A stretch of 56,327 bases of DNA, from IMG/VR virus record IMGVR_UViG_3300030090_002290, positions 1-56,327 of that record; one strand, given 5' to 3'. This stretch comes from a virus. Under the pieces are notes generated by a model. That model did not search any database. It saw nothing but the letters and a program-made list of their open reading frames with translations, and was not told where the DNA came from. Position numbers and translations under genes: made by a program. Shown here piece by piece: positions 27,406 to 35,233 of this stretch. The number at the start of each line of letters is the position of its first letter. Within the stretch, counting starts at the first letter, position 1.

Positions 27406-27669
27406 ATGGCAGAAGAAAGCATAAATACAGGTTCACCCACTATTACTTTGGATGATACTACATACGAGATAGATGGATTATCTGACAAAAGTAAAGAGTT
27501 ATTAGGGTTATACCAGCAAGCTCAACAAGATATGGTTAAACTTCGTAGAGATACAGTCATAGCAGAGATAGCGGTAAACAGCCTAACTCAAATGGTAGCT
27601 CAGTCTATCAAAGAAGAGAAAGAAGAGGCTCCCGCTGATGAGTCAACTAGTGGCGGATCAGAAGTATAA
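27406..27669 (+). CDS. DUF6447-like small helical protein
   Basis: An 87-residue protein with a short beta hairpin (ITLDDTTYEIDGLSDKSKELL) followed by a long helix of Gln, Lys, Arg and Val residues (QQAQQDMVKLRRDTVIAE). This is the layout of the DUF6447-type proteins common in marine phages. The C-terminus is acidic and overlaps the start of the next gene by 32 bases. Confidence 0.55.
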   Translation: MAEESINTGSPTITLDDTTYEIDGLSDKSKELLGLYQQAQQDMVKLRRDTVIAEIAVNSLTQMVAQSIKEEKEEAPADESTSGGSEV

Positions 27670-27853
27670 CAATACTGATACACGTTTAGCTGCCCATGAA
27701 GCTATGTGTGAGGAAAGATCTAAAACGATTTTTAATCGTTTAGATAAAATTGAGTCTGCTTTAGATACGCTCAACAAAAATATATTTGTAGTAGCGTTAG
27801 CTTTAATAAGCGGTATGGCAGGAATAATTTGGGTACTCTTAACGGGGCAATAG
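27638..27853 (+). CDS. XhlA-like membrane protein
   Basis: A 71-residue protein with an N-terminal amphipathic coiled coil (ERSKTIFNRLDKIESALDTL) and one C-terminal membrane segment (VVALALISGMAGIIWVLL). This is the arrangement of XhlA-type haemolysin/holin accessory proteins. It ends one base before the next gene. It may support lysis or be a membrane-linked virion protein. Confidence 0.6.
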   Translation: MSQLVADQKYNNTDTRLAAHEAMCEERSKTIFNRLDKIESALDTLNKNIFVVALALISGMAGIIWVLLTGQ

Positions 27854-29572
27854 ATGACATATTTCAAGTTAGAGCGGTTTTCTGGTATTGCCCCCGGAGT
27901 CTCCCCAAGATTACTAGCTGACCAGTTCGGTCAGGTTTCCGAGAATATAGACTTTGAATCGGGGCGTTTAGTCCCAACCAAAGCTAATGCTGATGCCTAT
28001 ACTTTACAGAATACTGCTCGACGTTCTATCTATTACTACCGTGATACTAACTGGTTAGAGTGGTCAGAGGATGGGGTGGACGTTGTTCCTGGCCCTATAG
28101 CTAACGACACTAACGAACGTTTGTATTTTACGGGTGATGATTACCCTCGTGTGGGTACAGTTACTTCTATGATATCTGGCTCATCGGGTTACCCTGTAAA
28201 CACTTATCGACTAGGGGTACCTGCCCCTAGTGCAGCTCCGGGCGTAAGTAAGAGCGGATCCGCAACCGCTACTGAAACTCCTGAAACAAGGTCTTATGTA
28301 TTTACAATAGTGACAGACTTAGGTGAGGAAGGGCCACCTTCTGCAGCCAGTGCAACTATAGATGTGACTAGCTCAGAAACAGTAACCGTTGCTATGCCTA
28401 CTAGTTCAAATCCAAGCGGTAACTACCTGCTTAGTTCAGCTAAGAAACGTATCTATCGCTCTAATACAGGTTCTAACTTTACGGACTTTCAGTTTGTAGC
28501 TGAAGTAAACCTTGCGACTACTTCTTATGCTGACACAATTGCATCTTCTGCACTGGGCGAAGTACTACCTAGTGGTACATGGATAGGTCCACCTGACGAT
28601 GACAGTAGTACTTATCCTGATGGACCTATGTTAGGGCTAACTGCTGTAGGTAATGGTGTAATGGCAGGGTTTTCTGGTAAGCGGTTCTGTTTATCCGAAC
28701 CTTACTTACCCCATGCTTGGCCTATTAACTATCGAATTACTCTTGAAGAAGACATTGTTGACATAGCTTCTACAGGGAACGGGGTTGTTGCTTTAACTAA
28801 CGGCACTCCGTACTTTATTACAGGTACTGATCCAGCAGCTTTAACACCTATTCGAGTAGACCTTGCCCAGGCATGTGTAAACAAAAAGTCTGTTGTAGAC
28901 ATGGGTGAGTATGTTCTATATGCAGCACCAGATGGGCTAGTTGCGGTGTCAGGACCGTCAGGAGAGGTCGTTTCTCGTGGTCTCATTTCAGTTGAGCAGT
29001 GGAATAGTGACTTCCACCCCACTCTCATAAGAGCGTTTAGGCACGAAGGAACGTATGTAGCGTTCTATAACAATAGCGGAACTCTAGGAGGCTGGGTCTA
29101 TGATCCAAGGTCTAGTGAGTCTGCGTTTTCTACACTAACAGTTGCTGCAGAAGTTAGGGGCGGGTACGAAGATCCTAAGAATGGGCAGCTGTACGTTATT
29201 GTAGGTAACAAGATACAAACTTATAGAGCCACTGCTGGTGCTAATAGTACATTAAGGTTTAAAACTAAAAAGTTTCTTACCCCCAAGCCTACCAGCATGG
29301 CTTGGGTTTCTGTCCATGCAGATGCGTACCCAGTTGTTGTTAAAGTCTATGCGGATGGGACACTGATTGCTCATTACACGTTGTCTTTAAGCGGCAGTAC
29401 TTATACACAAGCTACATCAACACCATCTGGTATTAGTAATGCGACTTTACAAGAACCTGTAATGAGACTTCCTGCAACTGTCGGACAAGAGTGGGAGGTT
29501 GAAGTTTCAGGAGCTACGGTAATTAACGAGATTTGTTTAGCTCAAAGCATGGACGAGATTCGTGGCCAGTAA
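27854..29572 (+). CDS. Tail tubular protein B-like (nozzle, T7 gp12-like)
   Basis: A 572-residue beta-rich protein. It opens with FSGIAPGVSPRLLADQFGQV-type residues typical of nozzle proteins that line the tail tip, followed by repeated beta segments with TYRLGVPAPS and RIYRSNTGS motifs (fibronectin-like) and a propeller-like region (AVGNGVMAGFSGKRFCLSEP). In T7-like phages this protein forms the tail tube opening. Its stop overlaps the next gene by 11 bases. Confidence 0.72.
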   Translation: MTYFKLERFSGIAPGVSPRLLADQFGQVSENIDFESGRLVPTKANADAYTLQNTARRSIYYYRDTNWLEWSEDGVDVVPGPIANDTNERLYFTGDDYPRVGTVTSMISGSSGYPVNTYRLGVPAPSAAPGVSKSGSATATETPETRSYVFTIVTDLGEEGPPSAASATIDVTSSETVTVAMPTSSNPSGNYLLSSAKKRIYRSNTGSNFTDFQFVAEVNLATTSYADTIASSALGEVLPSGTWIGPPDDDSSTYPDGPMLGLTAVGNGVMAGFSGKRFCLSEPYLPHAWPINYRITLEEDIVDIASTGNGVVALTNGTPYFITGTDPAALTPIRVDLAQACVNKKSVVDMGEYVLYAAPDGLVAVSGPSGEVVSRGLISVEQWNSDFHPTLIRAFRHEGTYVAFYNNSGTLGGWVYDPRSSESAFSTLTVAAEVRGGYEDPKNGQLYVIVGNKIQTYRATAGANSTLRFKTKKFLTPKPTSMAWVSVHADAYPVVVKVYADGTLIAHYTLSLSGSTYTQATSTPSGISNATLQEPVMRLPATVGQEWEVEVSGATVINEICLAQSMDEIRGQ

Positions 29573-31547
29573 TAGTAGTATCCGAACTAATGATCCTACT
29601 AAGGTACCTGCACTACCAAGGATACCTACTGATATACCCCCTTCATTACGTCGTTATTTAGAGTTATTAGAACAAACTACTAACATACGATTGGGTAGGC
29701 GAGGTGATCCTCGTGATAGAGCAGTAACTCTTAGAGAACTAATTGATAGTGGGTTAGCTACAGAGTTAGCCGAGAAACCTTTTGATTCAAATAGAGGCGG
29801 AGATCCAGGGTTTGTTCAAGGTGGTAATAAGTTACCCGATCTAGCAGTGCCTCCTGCCCCTACGGGATTTAGTGCGACAGGTGCATATAGTACTATTATT
29901 ATTGCGTTCGCTTTTCCTAGTTATTCAAACCATTCTCATACAGAAATATGGAGTCACAGTTCAGACTCTATTGGCGATGCTACATTGGTGGGTATACAAA
30001 CAGGCCGTGTGTTTACAGACCCTGTAGGGTCAGGTGTTACTCGTTATTACTGGGCACGACATGTAAATACAGATTCTGTGGTAGGACCGTTTAATGCAGC
30101 GGCAGGTACAGTAGCTAATACGGCTACTGATGTTGCTCATCAGTTAAATGTTTTAAGTAATGCGATTACATCAAGTCAGTTGGCAACATCTCTTTCAACA
30201 CCAATTGCAAAAATTCCTGGTATTGAATCATTTACAGGGTATACCAGTGGTTATTCTGGTGATTCTTTAATAACCCGGATTGGGGCTGTTGAAACTACTG
30301 CTGGGAATGCAGCGACTTCAGCGCAACTTACTGCTGAAAGTACCGCTAGAACAAATGCTGATAGCGCACTGGCATCAGATATTACGAGCTTAACCACAAC
30401 AGTGGGAAATAATACAACTTCGATTTCGACAAACGCTACATCGATAAATGGAGTTGAGGCTCAGTACACGGTAAAGATTGATAATAACGGTGCTGTTGCG
30501 GGGTTTGGTTTGGCTAGTACAACAAGTGCTGCTGGCAACATAACTAGTGAGTTTATTGTTAACGCAGATCGTTTTGCGGTTATTAATAGTGGTACTACTG
30601 TTACTAATCCGACAGGTTCTCACAATGCGAGTGTTCCTTTTACAGTTGTAAGTTCTCAAACAACTCTCAATGGAGAAACAGTTCCTGCTGGCGTGTACAT
30701 GGCAGATGCGTTTATTAAGAACGGATCACTTGTAAGCGCAAAGATAGGTAGTTTAGCTGTAGATAAGTTATCAGGAACTATGGCTACGTTTGGCTCTACT
30801 GTTACCGGAACACTTGCTGCTAACAAAATAGCTTTAGATGGCTCAACAATAGAAGCTGCAATTATAGGCGGTGTGTCTACAGTCCAGATTAAAAATCTAG
30901 GGGTAGGTGACGCTAAGATTAGTAATTTAGATGCTGCTAAATTAGATGCAGGATCATTAACGGTTTATAACGCCGCAACTTCTAATACGATGGGTAAGTT
31001 GTTTTCTGTTACATCTGGGTATGTAGCAACAACTGCCTACAATACAAACTCAACTACTAATATGAGTTTTGCTTCGGCAGTTTCAGATTGGACAGGGTCT
31101 GGACCTTACCACTATAATCCTTCTACTTCTTTAAATATGCCGGGAAGATTAATTGGAAATGCTAACGGTACTACCCCTGCATCTTTTGTTATTCCAGATG
31201 TAGACGGTAATCAAACCCATGTTGAAGTAACTATTATGTTTGGGTGCCATCCGATTGGTATTTTTAATGGGGACGAGTCATCATTTTGTACAGTGCATTT
31301 ACAGACAACTAATTCATTAGCTAACACTGGGAGTTACTCTACAAACTCTATGGTGTTTGATGGCACTACGTTTGTAGAGGGATCTACATTTGCTTCTGTT
31401 CCTTTAACTGGTGTGCATACAGTTTCGCTAAATCCGGGTACATGGTATGTCTGGCTATACGCATGGAGCCGCAAAGCAGATTTACCAAGTGGAGGATCGC
31501 ATGGGTTTAGCGATGGTTATGTACATGTGAATTCGTTTTACAAATGA
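29562..31547 (+). CDS. Tail tip / host-specificity protein with DUF1983-like domain
   Basis: A 661-residue protein from a GTG start. Residues about 10-60 are a helical attachment region, then a fibronectin-like section (PPAPTGFSATGAYSTIIIAF). A coiled coil of Thr, Ser and Asn repeats comes next, and then a region with VEAQYTVKIDNNGAVAGFGL and SEFIVNADRFAVI segments, which fits the DUF1983 domain at the end of lambda gpJ-like tip proteins. The C-terminus is a beta domain. It is unusual beside a T7-type tail and probably contacts the receptor. Confidence 0.68.
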   Translation: MASNSSIRTNDPTKVPALPRIPTDIPPSLRRYLELLEQTTNIRLGRRGDPRDRAVTLRELIDSGLATELAEKPFDSNRGGDPGFVQGGNKLPDLAVPPAPTGFSATGAYSTIIIAFAFPSYSNHSHTEIWSHSSDSIGDATLVGIQTGRVFTDPVGSGVTRYYWARHVNTDSVVGPFNAAAGTVANTATDVAHQLNVLSNAITSSQLATSLSTPIAKIPGIESFTGYTSGYSGDSLITRIGAVETTAGNAATSAQLTAESTARTNADSALASDITSLTTTVGNNTTSISTNATSINGVEAQYTVKIDNNGAVAGFGLASTTSAAGNITSEFIVNADRFAVINSGTTVTNPTGSHNASVPFTVVSSQTTLNGETVPAGVYMADAFIKNGSLVSAKIGSLAVDKLSGTMATFGSTVTGTLAANKIALDGSTIEAAIIGGVSTVQIKNLGVGDAKISNLDAAKLDAGSLTVYNAATSNTMGKLFSVTSGYVATTAYNTNSTTNMSFASAVSDWTGSGPYHYNPSTSLNMPGRLIGNANGTTPASFVIPDVDGNQTHVEVTIMFGCHPIGIFNGDESSFCTVHLQTTNSLANTGSYSTNSMVFDGTTFVEGSTFASVPLTGVHTVSLNPGTWYVWLYAWSRKADLPSGGSHGFSDGYVHVNSFYK

Positions 31548-31762
31548 GAACTCCTCCTGCTTTTAATTTTTTACAAGATCTACGGAATACCCGTGATGCT
31601 TTTCTTAGGGAATCTGATTGGACTCAGGTTCCAGATTCTCCGTTATCTGATAGTAAGAAAGCGGAATGGGCTACTTATCGACAGACTTTACGAAATATGC
31701 CTGCTACTTATTCTTCGGAAACCGATCCGTTGAAAGTTGTATGGCCTGACAAACCTGAATAA
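31544..31762 (+). CDS. Phage tail assembly chaperone-like protein
   Basis: A 72-residue protein with the short conserved pattern of phage tail assembly chaperones (APC/XkdW-like): LRNTRDAFLRESDWTQ, WATYRQTLRNMP and a C-terminal VVWPDKPE. The ATG overlaps the preceding stop (ATGA). It probably helps the upstream tip protein fold or attach. Confidence 0.7.
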   Translation: MRTPPAFNFLQDLRNTRDAFLRESDWTQVPDSPLSDSKKAEWATYRQTLRNMPATYSSETDPLKVVWPDKPE

Positions 31763-31771
31763 GGATTTATA

Positions 31772-31873
31772 ATGAAGAATGGACATGGTTGTGGTTTGAA
31801 TGAAAAGCCACGAAAGATTATGAAAATGAAAAAGAAACGTAGAGGGTATACAAAAAAGAAGGAGGCTAAATGA
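31772..31873 (+). CDS. 33-residue Lys/Arg-rich mini-protein
   Basis: A short frame behind AAGGATT. The product has an N-terminal NGHGCGLN segment and a dense basic tail with about half Lys or Arg. Its stop overlaps the next ATG (ATGA). Arrangement and composition suggest a translated nucleic-acid-binding peptide, function unknown. Confidence 0.55.
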   Translation: MKNGHGCGLNEKPRKIMKMKKKRRGYTKKKEAK

Positions 31874-32016
31874 AAGTATCAGCACCTAAGGGTTATCATT
31901 GGATGAAGAAAGGTAAGAGTTACAAACTTATGAAAGACCCTAAAGAGGGTTACAAAAAACATGCTGGTTCTAGTAAGTCTGCTAACTTTGAAGTACAGAA
32001 AGTACATAAGAAGTAA
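31870..32016 (+). CDS. 48-residue basic mini-protein
   Basis: A short frame with ATGA overlap upstream and TAATG overlap downstream, behind GAAGGAGG. It has a MKVSAPKGYHWMKKGKSYKLM opening (first residues only quoted in part) rich in Lys and aromatic residues. I recognise this kind of small protein from marine phages, without a function. Likely co-translated with both neighbours. Confidence 0.6.
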   Translation: MKVSAPKGYHWMKKGKSYKLMKDPKEGYKKHAGSSKSANFEVQKVHKK

Positions 32017-32444
32017 TGGCTAGAACTAATGAAAGACTTTGGAAACGAATTGTTGCTGCTGTAAAAGCAGGTGACAAGGGTGGTAAGAAGGGGCAATGGT
32101 CAGCAAGAAAAGCACAGTTAGCAACTCGTCGTTACCAAAAGTCAGGGGGTGGATATACTAGGTCTAGGAGCGCGGGTCAAAAAGCCCAGGCTAAATGGAC
32201 TAAAGAAAACTGGGGTACTAAATCAGGTAAGCCTTCTACTCAAGGGAAGGATGCAACTGGTGAAAGATACCTTCCAAAGAAAGCTAGGGATGCTTTAACT
32301 AAAAAAGAATATGCTGCAACTTCTGCTAAGAAACGTAAAGATACTAAAGCAGGAAAGCAGGTTTCAAAGCAGCCTAAGAAGATAGCTAAGAAGACTGCTA
32401 AATACAGGCGTGGTGCTACAGGCCGCTACAGGAAAAGGAAATAA
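32016..32444 (+). CDS. DUF5872-like basic protein
   Basis: A 142-residue, strongly basic protein with the hallmark GGKKGQWSARKAQLATRRYQ segment, then SGGGYTRSRS, a KWTKENWGTKSGKPST block and RYLPKKARDALT. This is the DUF5872 pattern, also seen in giant viruses and other phages. The role is unknown, but the charge suggests binding to nucleic acid. It overlaps the previous stop by TAATG and its own stop overlaps the next ATG. Confidence 0.72.
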   Translation: MARTNERLWKRIVAAVKAGDKGGKKGQWSARKAQLATRRYQKSGGGYTRSRSAGQKAQAKWTKENWGTKSGKPSTQGKDATGERYLPKKARDALTKKEYAATSAKKRKDTKAGKQVSKQPKKIAKKTAKYRRGATGRYRKRK

Positions 32445-32611
32445 TGCCGACTATAATGATTGAAGACATGGAACCAGGCACAACGATTACAGTTATATAT
32501 GATGGATTACACGTAACTCCGGAGCCTGATCCAGGGTTGGAGCATGTTGCAGCGGAAACAAAAAGGAAAAAAGTAAAACTTGTAGGGAAAAACGGAACTG
32601 ATAATGACTGA
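32444..32611 (+). CDS. 55-residue small protein
   Basis: A short frame that starts in the preceding stop (TAATG) and overlaps the next gene by eight bases. The N-terminal half is acidic and beta-like (IMIEDMEPGTTITVIYDG), with a proline-rich turn and a basic end. No family is recognised. The overlaps on both sides are the main support. Confidence 0.5.
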   Translation: MPTIMIEDMEPGTTITVIYDGLHVTPEPDPGLEHVAAETKRKKVKLVGKNGTDND

Positions 32612-32813
32612 AATATCTACTGTACCAAATCAATCTTATGTATCTTGGAAACAAATAGCAGTTACTAAGTATGAAAAACTAAGAGGCGTAGAAGAAGGTG
32701 TGCCTATTAAAGAAGTTATTGAAACTATAAAGCCAGTTTTATATATAGCTAAAAATGGGAAAGTTGAAATTGAATCTAAAGGCACAGTTCAAAACATAAA
32801 CATATTAGCTTAG
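32604..32813 (+). CDS. Last rightward gene, 69-residue protein
   Basis: A 69-residue protein with a short helical middle (YEKLRGVEEGVPIKEVIETI) and a beta-like C-terminus (VLYIAKNGKVEIESKG). It is the final gene of the rightward block, and its stop overlaps the stop of a leftward gene on the other strand. No family is recognised. Confidence 0.5.
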   Translation: MTEISTVPNQSYVSWKQIAVTKYEKLRGVEEGVPIKEVIETIKPVLYIAKNGKVEIESKGTVQNINILA

Positions 32814-32947
32814 TCATCGTGTTCCCACATGTAGTCTAAAACTGCGAGTTGAAAAGTAACCATTAAAACCCAGAACAATATAAATGCTATCAATCCAAAC
32901 TCCTGGTAGACGTAGTAGCTATACCCGAATAGTACATAATATTCCAT
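32810..32947 (-). CDS. 45-residue membrane mini-protein at block junction
   Basis: A frame on the minus strand behind AGAGG with six-base spacing. The protein is aromatic and hydrophobic (YYVLFGYSYYVYQEFG, then LIAFILFWVLMVTF) with an acidic end, so it is a single-pass membrane protein. It is the last leftward gene and overlaps the end of the last rightward gene by four bases, with stop codons converging. Function unknown. Confidence 0.6.
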   Translation of the reverse strand: MEYYVLFGYSYYVYQEFGLIAFILFWVLMVTFQLAVLDYMWEHDD

Positions 32948-33152
32948 TTAGAACCTCTGTAAATCTATTGAGTGTAGCAGTAGTTGAATCAATTGCTTGC
33001 ATGTTCTAACTCAACGTATTTTAACCTGCGTAGAAAAAACACGCTGAGCTTGTAGGGACAAGGCTTCATCGATTCTCTTTTTAATTTAGACTCCTAATAC
33101 GCTAGGAGCGGAGTTAGCGCCTGATGCTACTGCTCACCTGGCCATCACTTCC
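32948..33152. other. Gene-free gap in the early block's end
   Basis: About 205 bases without a gene between the 45-residue membrane gene and the DUF3310 gene. One clear inverted repeat, CTCCTA-ATACGC-TAGGAG, lies near 33091-33108, and a short CTTGT-AGGG-ACAAG near 33050. Neither is followed by a convincing T-run on the minus strand. I see no other feature here. Confidence 0.4.
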
Positions 33153-33425
33153 CTACGACTTCGATTCTTTGAATGTAATTTCTCTTACATTAGTTTCTTC
33201 CAAATGACTTATCATTTCTGCTAAGTACCACCCTGCTTTTTTGATACAGGTTACTTGTTCCTGTGTGGTATCGTGCTTGGAATCCCATCGCCATAAGTAT
33301 TTAAGAATGTTTCCTTTGAGGTATCCTAAGTATGCCTCTTCGGTCATGCTTTCTTTTATGGCTTCTATAGCCTCAATGTTTCCACGTTTGTAGTGGTCAG
33401 GGTTTATTTTGTCTTGTGCTTCCAT
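33153..33425 (-). CDS. DUF3310 protein
   Basis: A 90-residue protein with the DUF3310 signature: NPDHYKRGNIEAIEAIKESM, then YLGYLKGNILKYLWRW and an AGWYLAEMI end. This small family is very common in phages next to replication genes and is described as nucleotide-kinase related, although its activity is not settled. It starts behind AGGATGAG and overlaps the preceding HNH gene by 29 bases. Confidence 0.85.
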   Translation of the reverse strand: MEAQDKINPDHYKRGNIEAIEAIKESMTEEAYLGYLKGNILKYLWRWDSKHDTTQEQVTCIKKAGWYLAEMISHLEETNVREITFKESKS

Positions 33426-33798
33426 GTCTCATCCTATCTAAACCTTGTTTCGATACATTACCTTGCCCCCATGTTTCTGTTTTTAGGTGGCAAGTCCCAC
33501 ACATAACCATTAAATTTTCGTAACGGTTATCTCTTCTGTCTCCATTTATATGGTCTATTTGAAATGCTTTAGGATTTGAATCTGTGTACCCGTTAAATGC
33601 GTGACAGGTAGGGGATTCACATCTTAACCCTCTGAGATTAAGTATGTACTTTCTCATTGCATTACTAAACTTAGTGTCAAGTTTAAATTTGCTTTTGAGT
33701 ACAAAGTCTCCTTGGCATCGGTTTGAACAGTAAATTCCTTTTTGATGTGATGGTGTAAATGTAAATTCTTTTTGGCAGTTACGGCATGTTGCTTTCAT
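33397..33798 (-). CDS. HNH endonuclease
   Basis: A 133-residue protein with an N-terminal zinc finger (CRNCQKEF...CSNRCQ) and a C-terminal HNH fold. The fold shows CESPTCHAF, IDHINGDRRDNRYENLMVMC and CHLKTETWGQGN, giving the Asp-His pair, Asn and His. It may be a free-standing homing endonuclease or a replication nuclease. The start at 33798 overlaps the end of the upstream VRR-NUC gene by 20 bases; a longer start is possible but would overlap more. Confidence 0.8.
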   Translation of the reverse strand: MKATCRNCQKEFTFTPSHQKGIYCSNRCQGDFVLKSKFKLDTKFSNAMRKYILNLRGLRCESPTCHAFNGYTDSNPKAFQIDHINGDRRDNRYENLMVMCGTCHLKTETWGQGNVSKQGLDRMRHGSTRQNKP

Positions 33799-34177
33799 TG
33801 ATTGATCTATAAATCCAGTTGGATAGTTGTTTTGTGTCGAGGGCATACTCAAAATCCTTTAGTCTTAGTTTTTTGTACCATTCCTGGTCGGTAAGTATGA
33901 TACCGCCTATAGCGGTTCCAATTATAACAGCTGGTGTTGCGTCATAGTTAAGCATGGTATCCAGCCATTGTAGTTGCAAGGCACTTAATCCTGTTTTTAT
34001 CACAGTTGTTTCCTTTTTTGGCAACTTTAAATACTTGTACTCAACGAACAGAATACGGGCGGGGCCAGCATACATAGCATCTGGTACCCCGCCTGTAAAC
34101 GTATCGTGGATTTTCCAGCGGAAAGTATCAGCTGGTAAATGACGATGCACAGATTTAATAAACCCGTGCTCGTTCAT
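33779..34177 (-). CDS. VRR-NUC-like PD-(D/E)XK nuclease
   Basis: A 132-residue protein with the order typical of VRR-NUC or Holliday-junction-type nucleases: a helical start, WKIHDTFTGGVPDAMYAG (G-x-PD), LFVEYKYLKLP (E-x-K) and then LSALQLQWLDTMLN. These provide the catalytic Asp, Glu and Lys. Such enzymes process branched DNA or mismatches. It starts just after the SSB-like gene and its end overlaps the HNH gene. Confidence 0.78.
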   Translation of the reverse strand: MNEHGFIKSVHRHLPADTFRWKIHDTFTGGVPDAMYAGPARILFVEYKYLKLPKKETTVIKTGLSALQLQWLDTMLNYDATPAVIIGTAIGGIILTDQEWYKKLRLKDFEYALDTKQLSNWIYRSINESNMP

Positions 34178-34183
34178 TATCCA

Positions 34184-34849
34184 CTAGGCGTGAGATTCAT
34201 AAACAGCTTCCGCTGCCTTGTAATCTTCTTCCTGCGCCCAACCTTCCCAGTCGATCTTAATATTAAGATAGGTTGCGCCAGCTCGGTTCTCTACAGAAAC
34301 TGTAGATAGTTTCCATAGCCCGGCAAAACGATCACCGCCTTTGCTGGTTATTTGAGTGTTCCAGTTCTTGGAAACACTTAGCTTTGAGTTAGCAAAGTCA
34401 AAGATCGCAGGCAAAGAAAGTACACCTGTTTCTGGATCCTTAATCATCATTAGATGACTATGGGTTTCTGAAACTTGGAACTTATCAGGCGAGTCCTCCT
34501 GTTCTTCCACAAGTGCATTTGCTGCCGCTGCAGTATCAGCAGTACCTATGTACCCTCCGCCAGCTTCTCGAGTACGCCAAACAACGTGCTCAGTTTTGAA
34601 GTTAACACTGACTACATATAGTACGTCCCCTAACAGTTCATTACTGATACTGTTGATAAACATGCCTGGGTCTGCGCCCTCAACATATTTAGGGTGGTGC
34701 TTGTCCACTTCATCAGACATCTTTTGAAGCTGTTTGATTCGTGGTATAGCTAGGGCCGTAGCAACGTTTTCGTTACCTCGGTTTCCTGGTTTGATGTAGT
34801 CAGGTACATTGCTGCCTGTTAGTGCTAGTTGCGTTTTTTCATTCGCCAT
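34184..34849 (-). CDS. Putative single-stranded-DNA-binding protein
   Basis: A 221-residue protein in the replication block, behind AGAGGTAAA. The sequence has a disordered basic start, a central beta-rich part with DVLYVVSVNFKTEHVVWR and a LWKLSTVSVENR-to-LNIKIDWEG strand region, and an acidic C-terminus (EEDYKAAEAVYESHA). An acidic tail after an OB-like beta core is the layout of phage SSB proteins, but I cannot confirm the fold. Position beside nucleases and helicase supports it. Confidence 0.5.
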   Translation of the reverse strand: MANEKTQLALTGSNVPDYIKPGNRGNENVATALAIPRIKQLQKMSDEVDKHHPKYVEGADPGMFINSISNELLGDVLYVVSVNFKTEHVVWRTREAGGGYIGTADTAAAANALVEEQEDSPDKFQVSETHSHLMMIKDPETGVLSLPAIFDFANSKLSVSKNWNTQITSKGGDRFAGLWKLSTVSVENRAGATYLNIKIDWEGWAQEEDYKAAEAVYESHA

Positions 34850-34870
34850 TGGTTTACCTCTGGGTTATTG

Positions 34871-35233
34871 TTAAAGAGATCGAAAGTTTAGTTTTGTAAG
34901 CTCACGTGTCTGTACCCCTGGCACATCCTGTGTCTGGGCCAGCTCTCGAAAAGCTGTAGCAGACACGCGCTTGTGCAACAATTCAAATGCTTGATTGTCT
35001 GATATGAATGCATAGAACGCATCCCAGTCAGTTACATCAGGCACATTTTCTGTTGCTACGGAGATAGTTGCGTTATCGTTAGCCATTCGTTTTAGGCCAA
35101 CCTCACCCATCTCTCGTATTAAATCACGGGCGATCTCATCCTCCCGCGCTTTAATTTCTTTGAGTGTTTCGTTTAAGTCTTTGATCTGTTGTTTGACTTT
35201 TTTTAGTTCGTCAATTTTTTCATCAAGCGTCAT
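34871..35233 (-). CDS. Coiled-coil replication-associated protein
   Basis: A 120-residue protein. Residues 1-45 form a clear coiled coil of Lys, Glu and Ile/Leu heptads. The rest holds a conserved-looking VPDVTDWDAFYAFISDNQAF block and ends with VPGVQTRELTKLNFRSL. I have seen this type next to phage helicases, but no function is known. The ATG overlaps the helicase stop (ATGA), so the two are coupled. Confidence 0.55.
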   Translation of the reverse strand: MTLDEKIDELKKVKQQIKDLNETLKEIKAREDEIARDLIREMGEVGLKRMANDNATISVATENVPDVTDWDAFYAFISDNQAFELLHKRVSATAFRELAQTQDVPGVQTRELTKLNFRSL

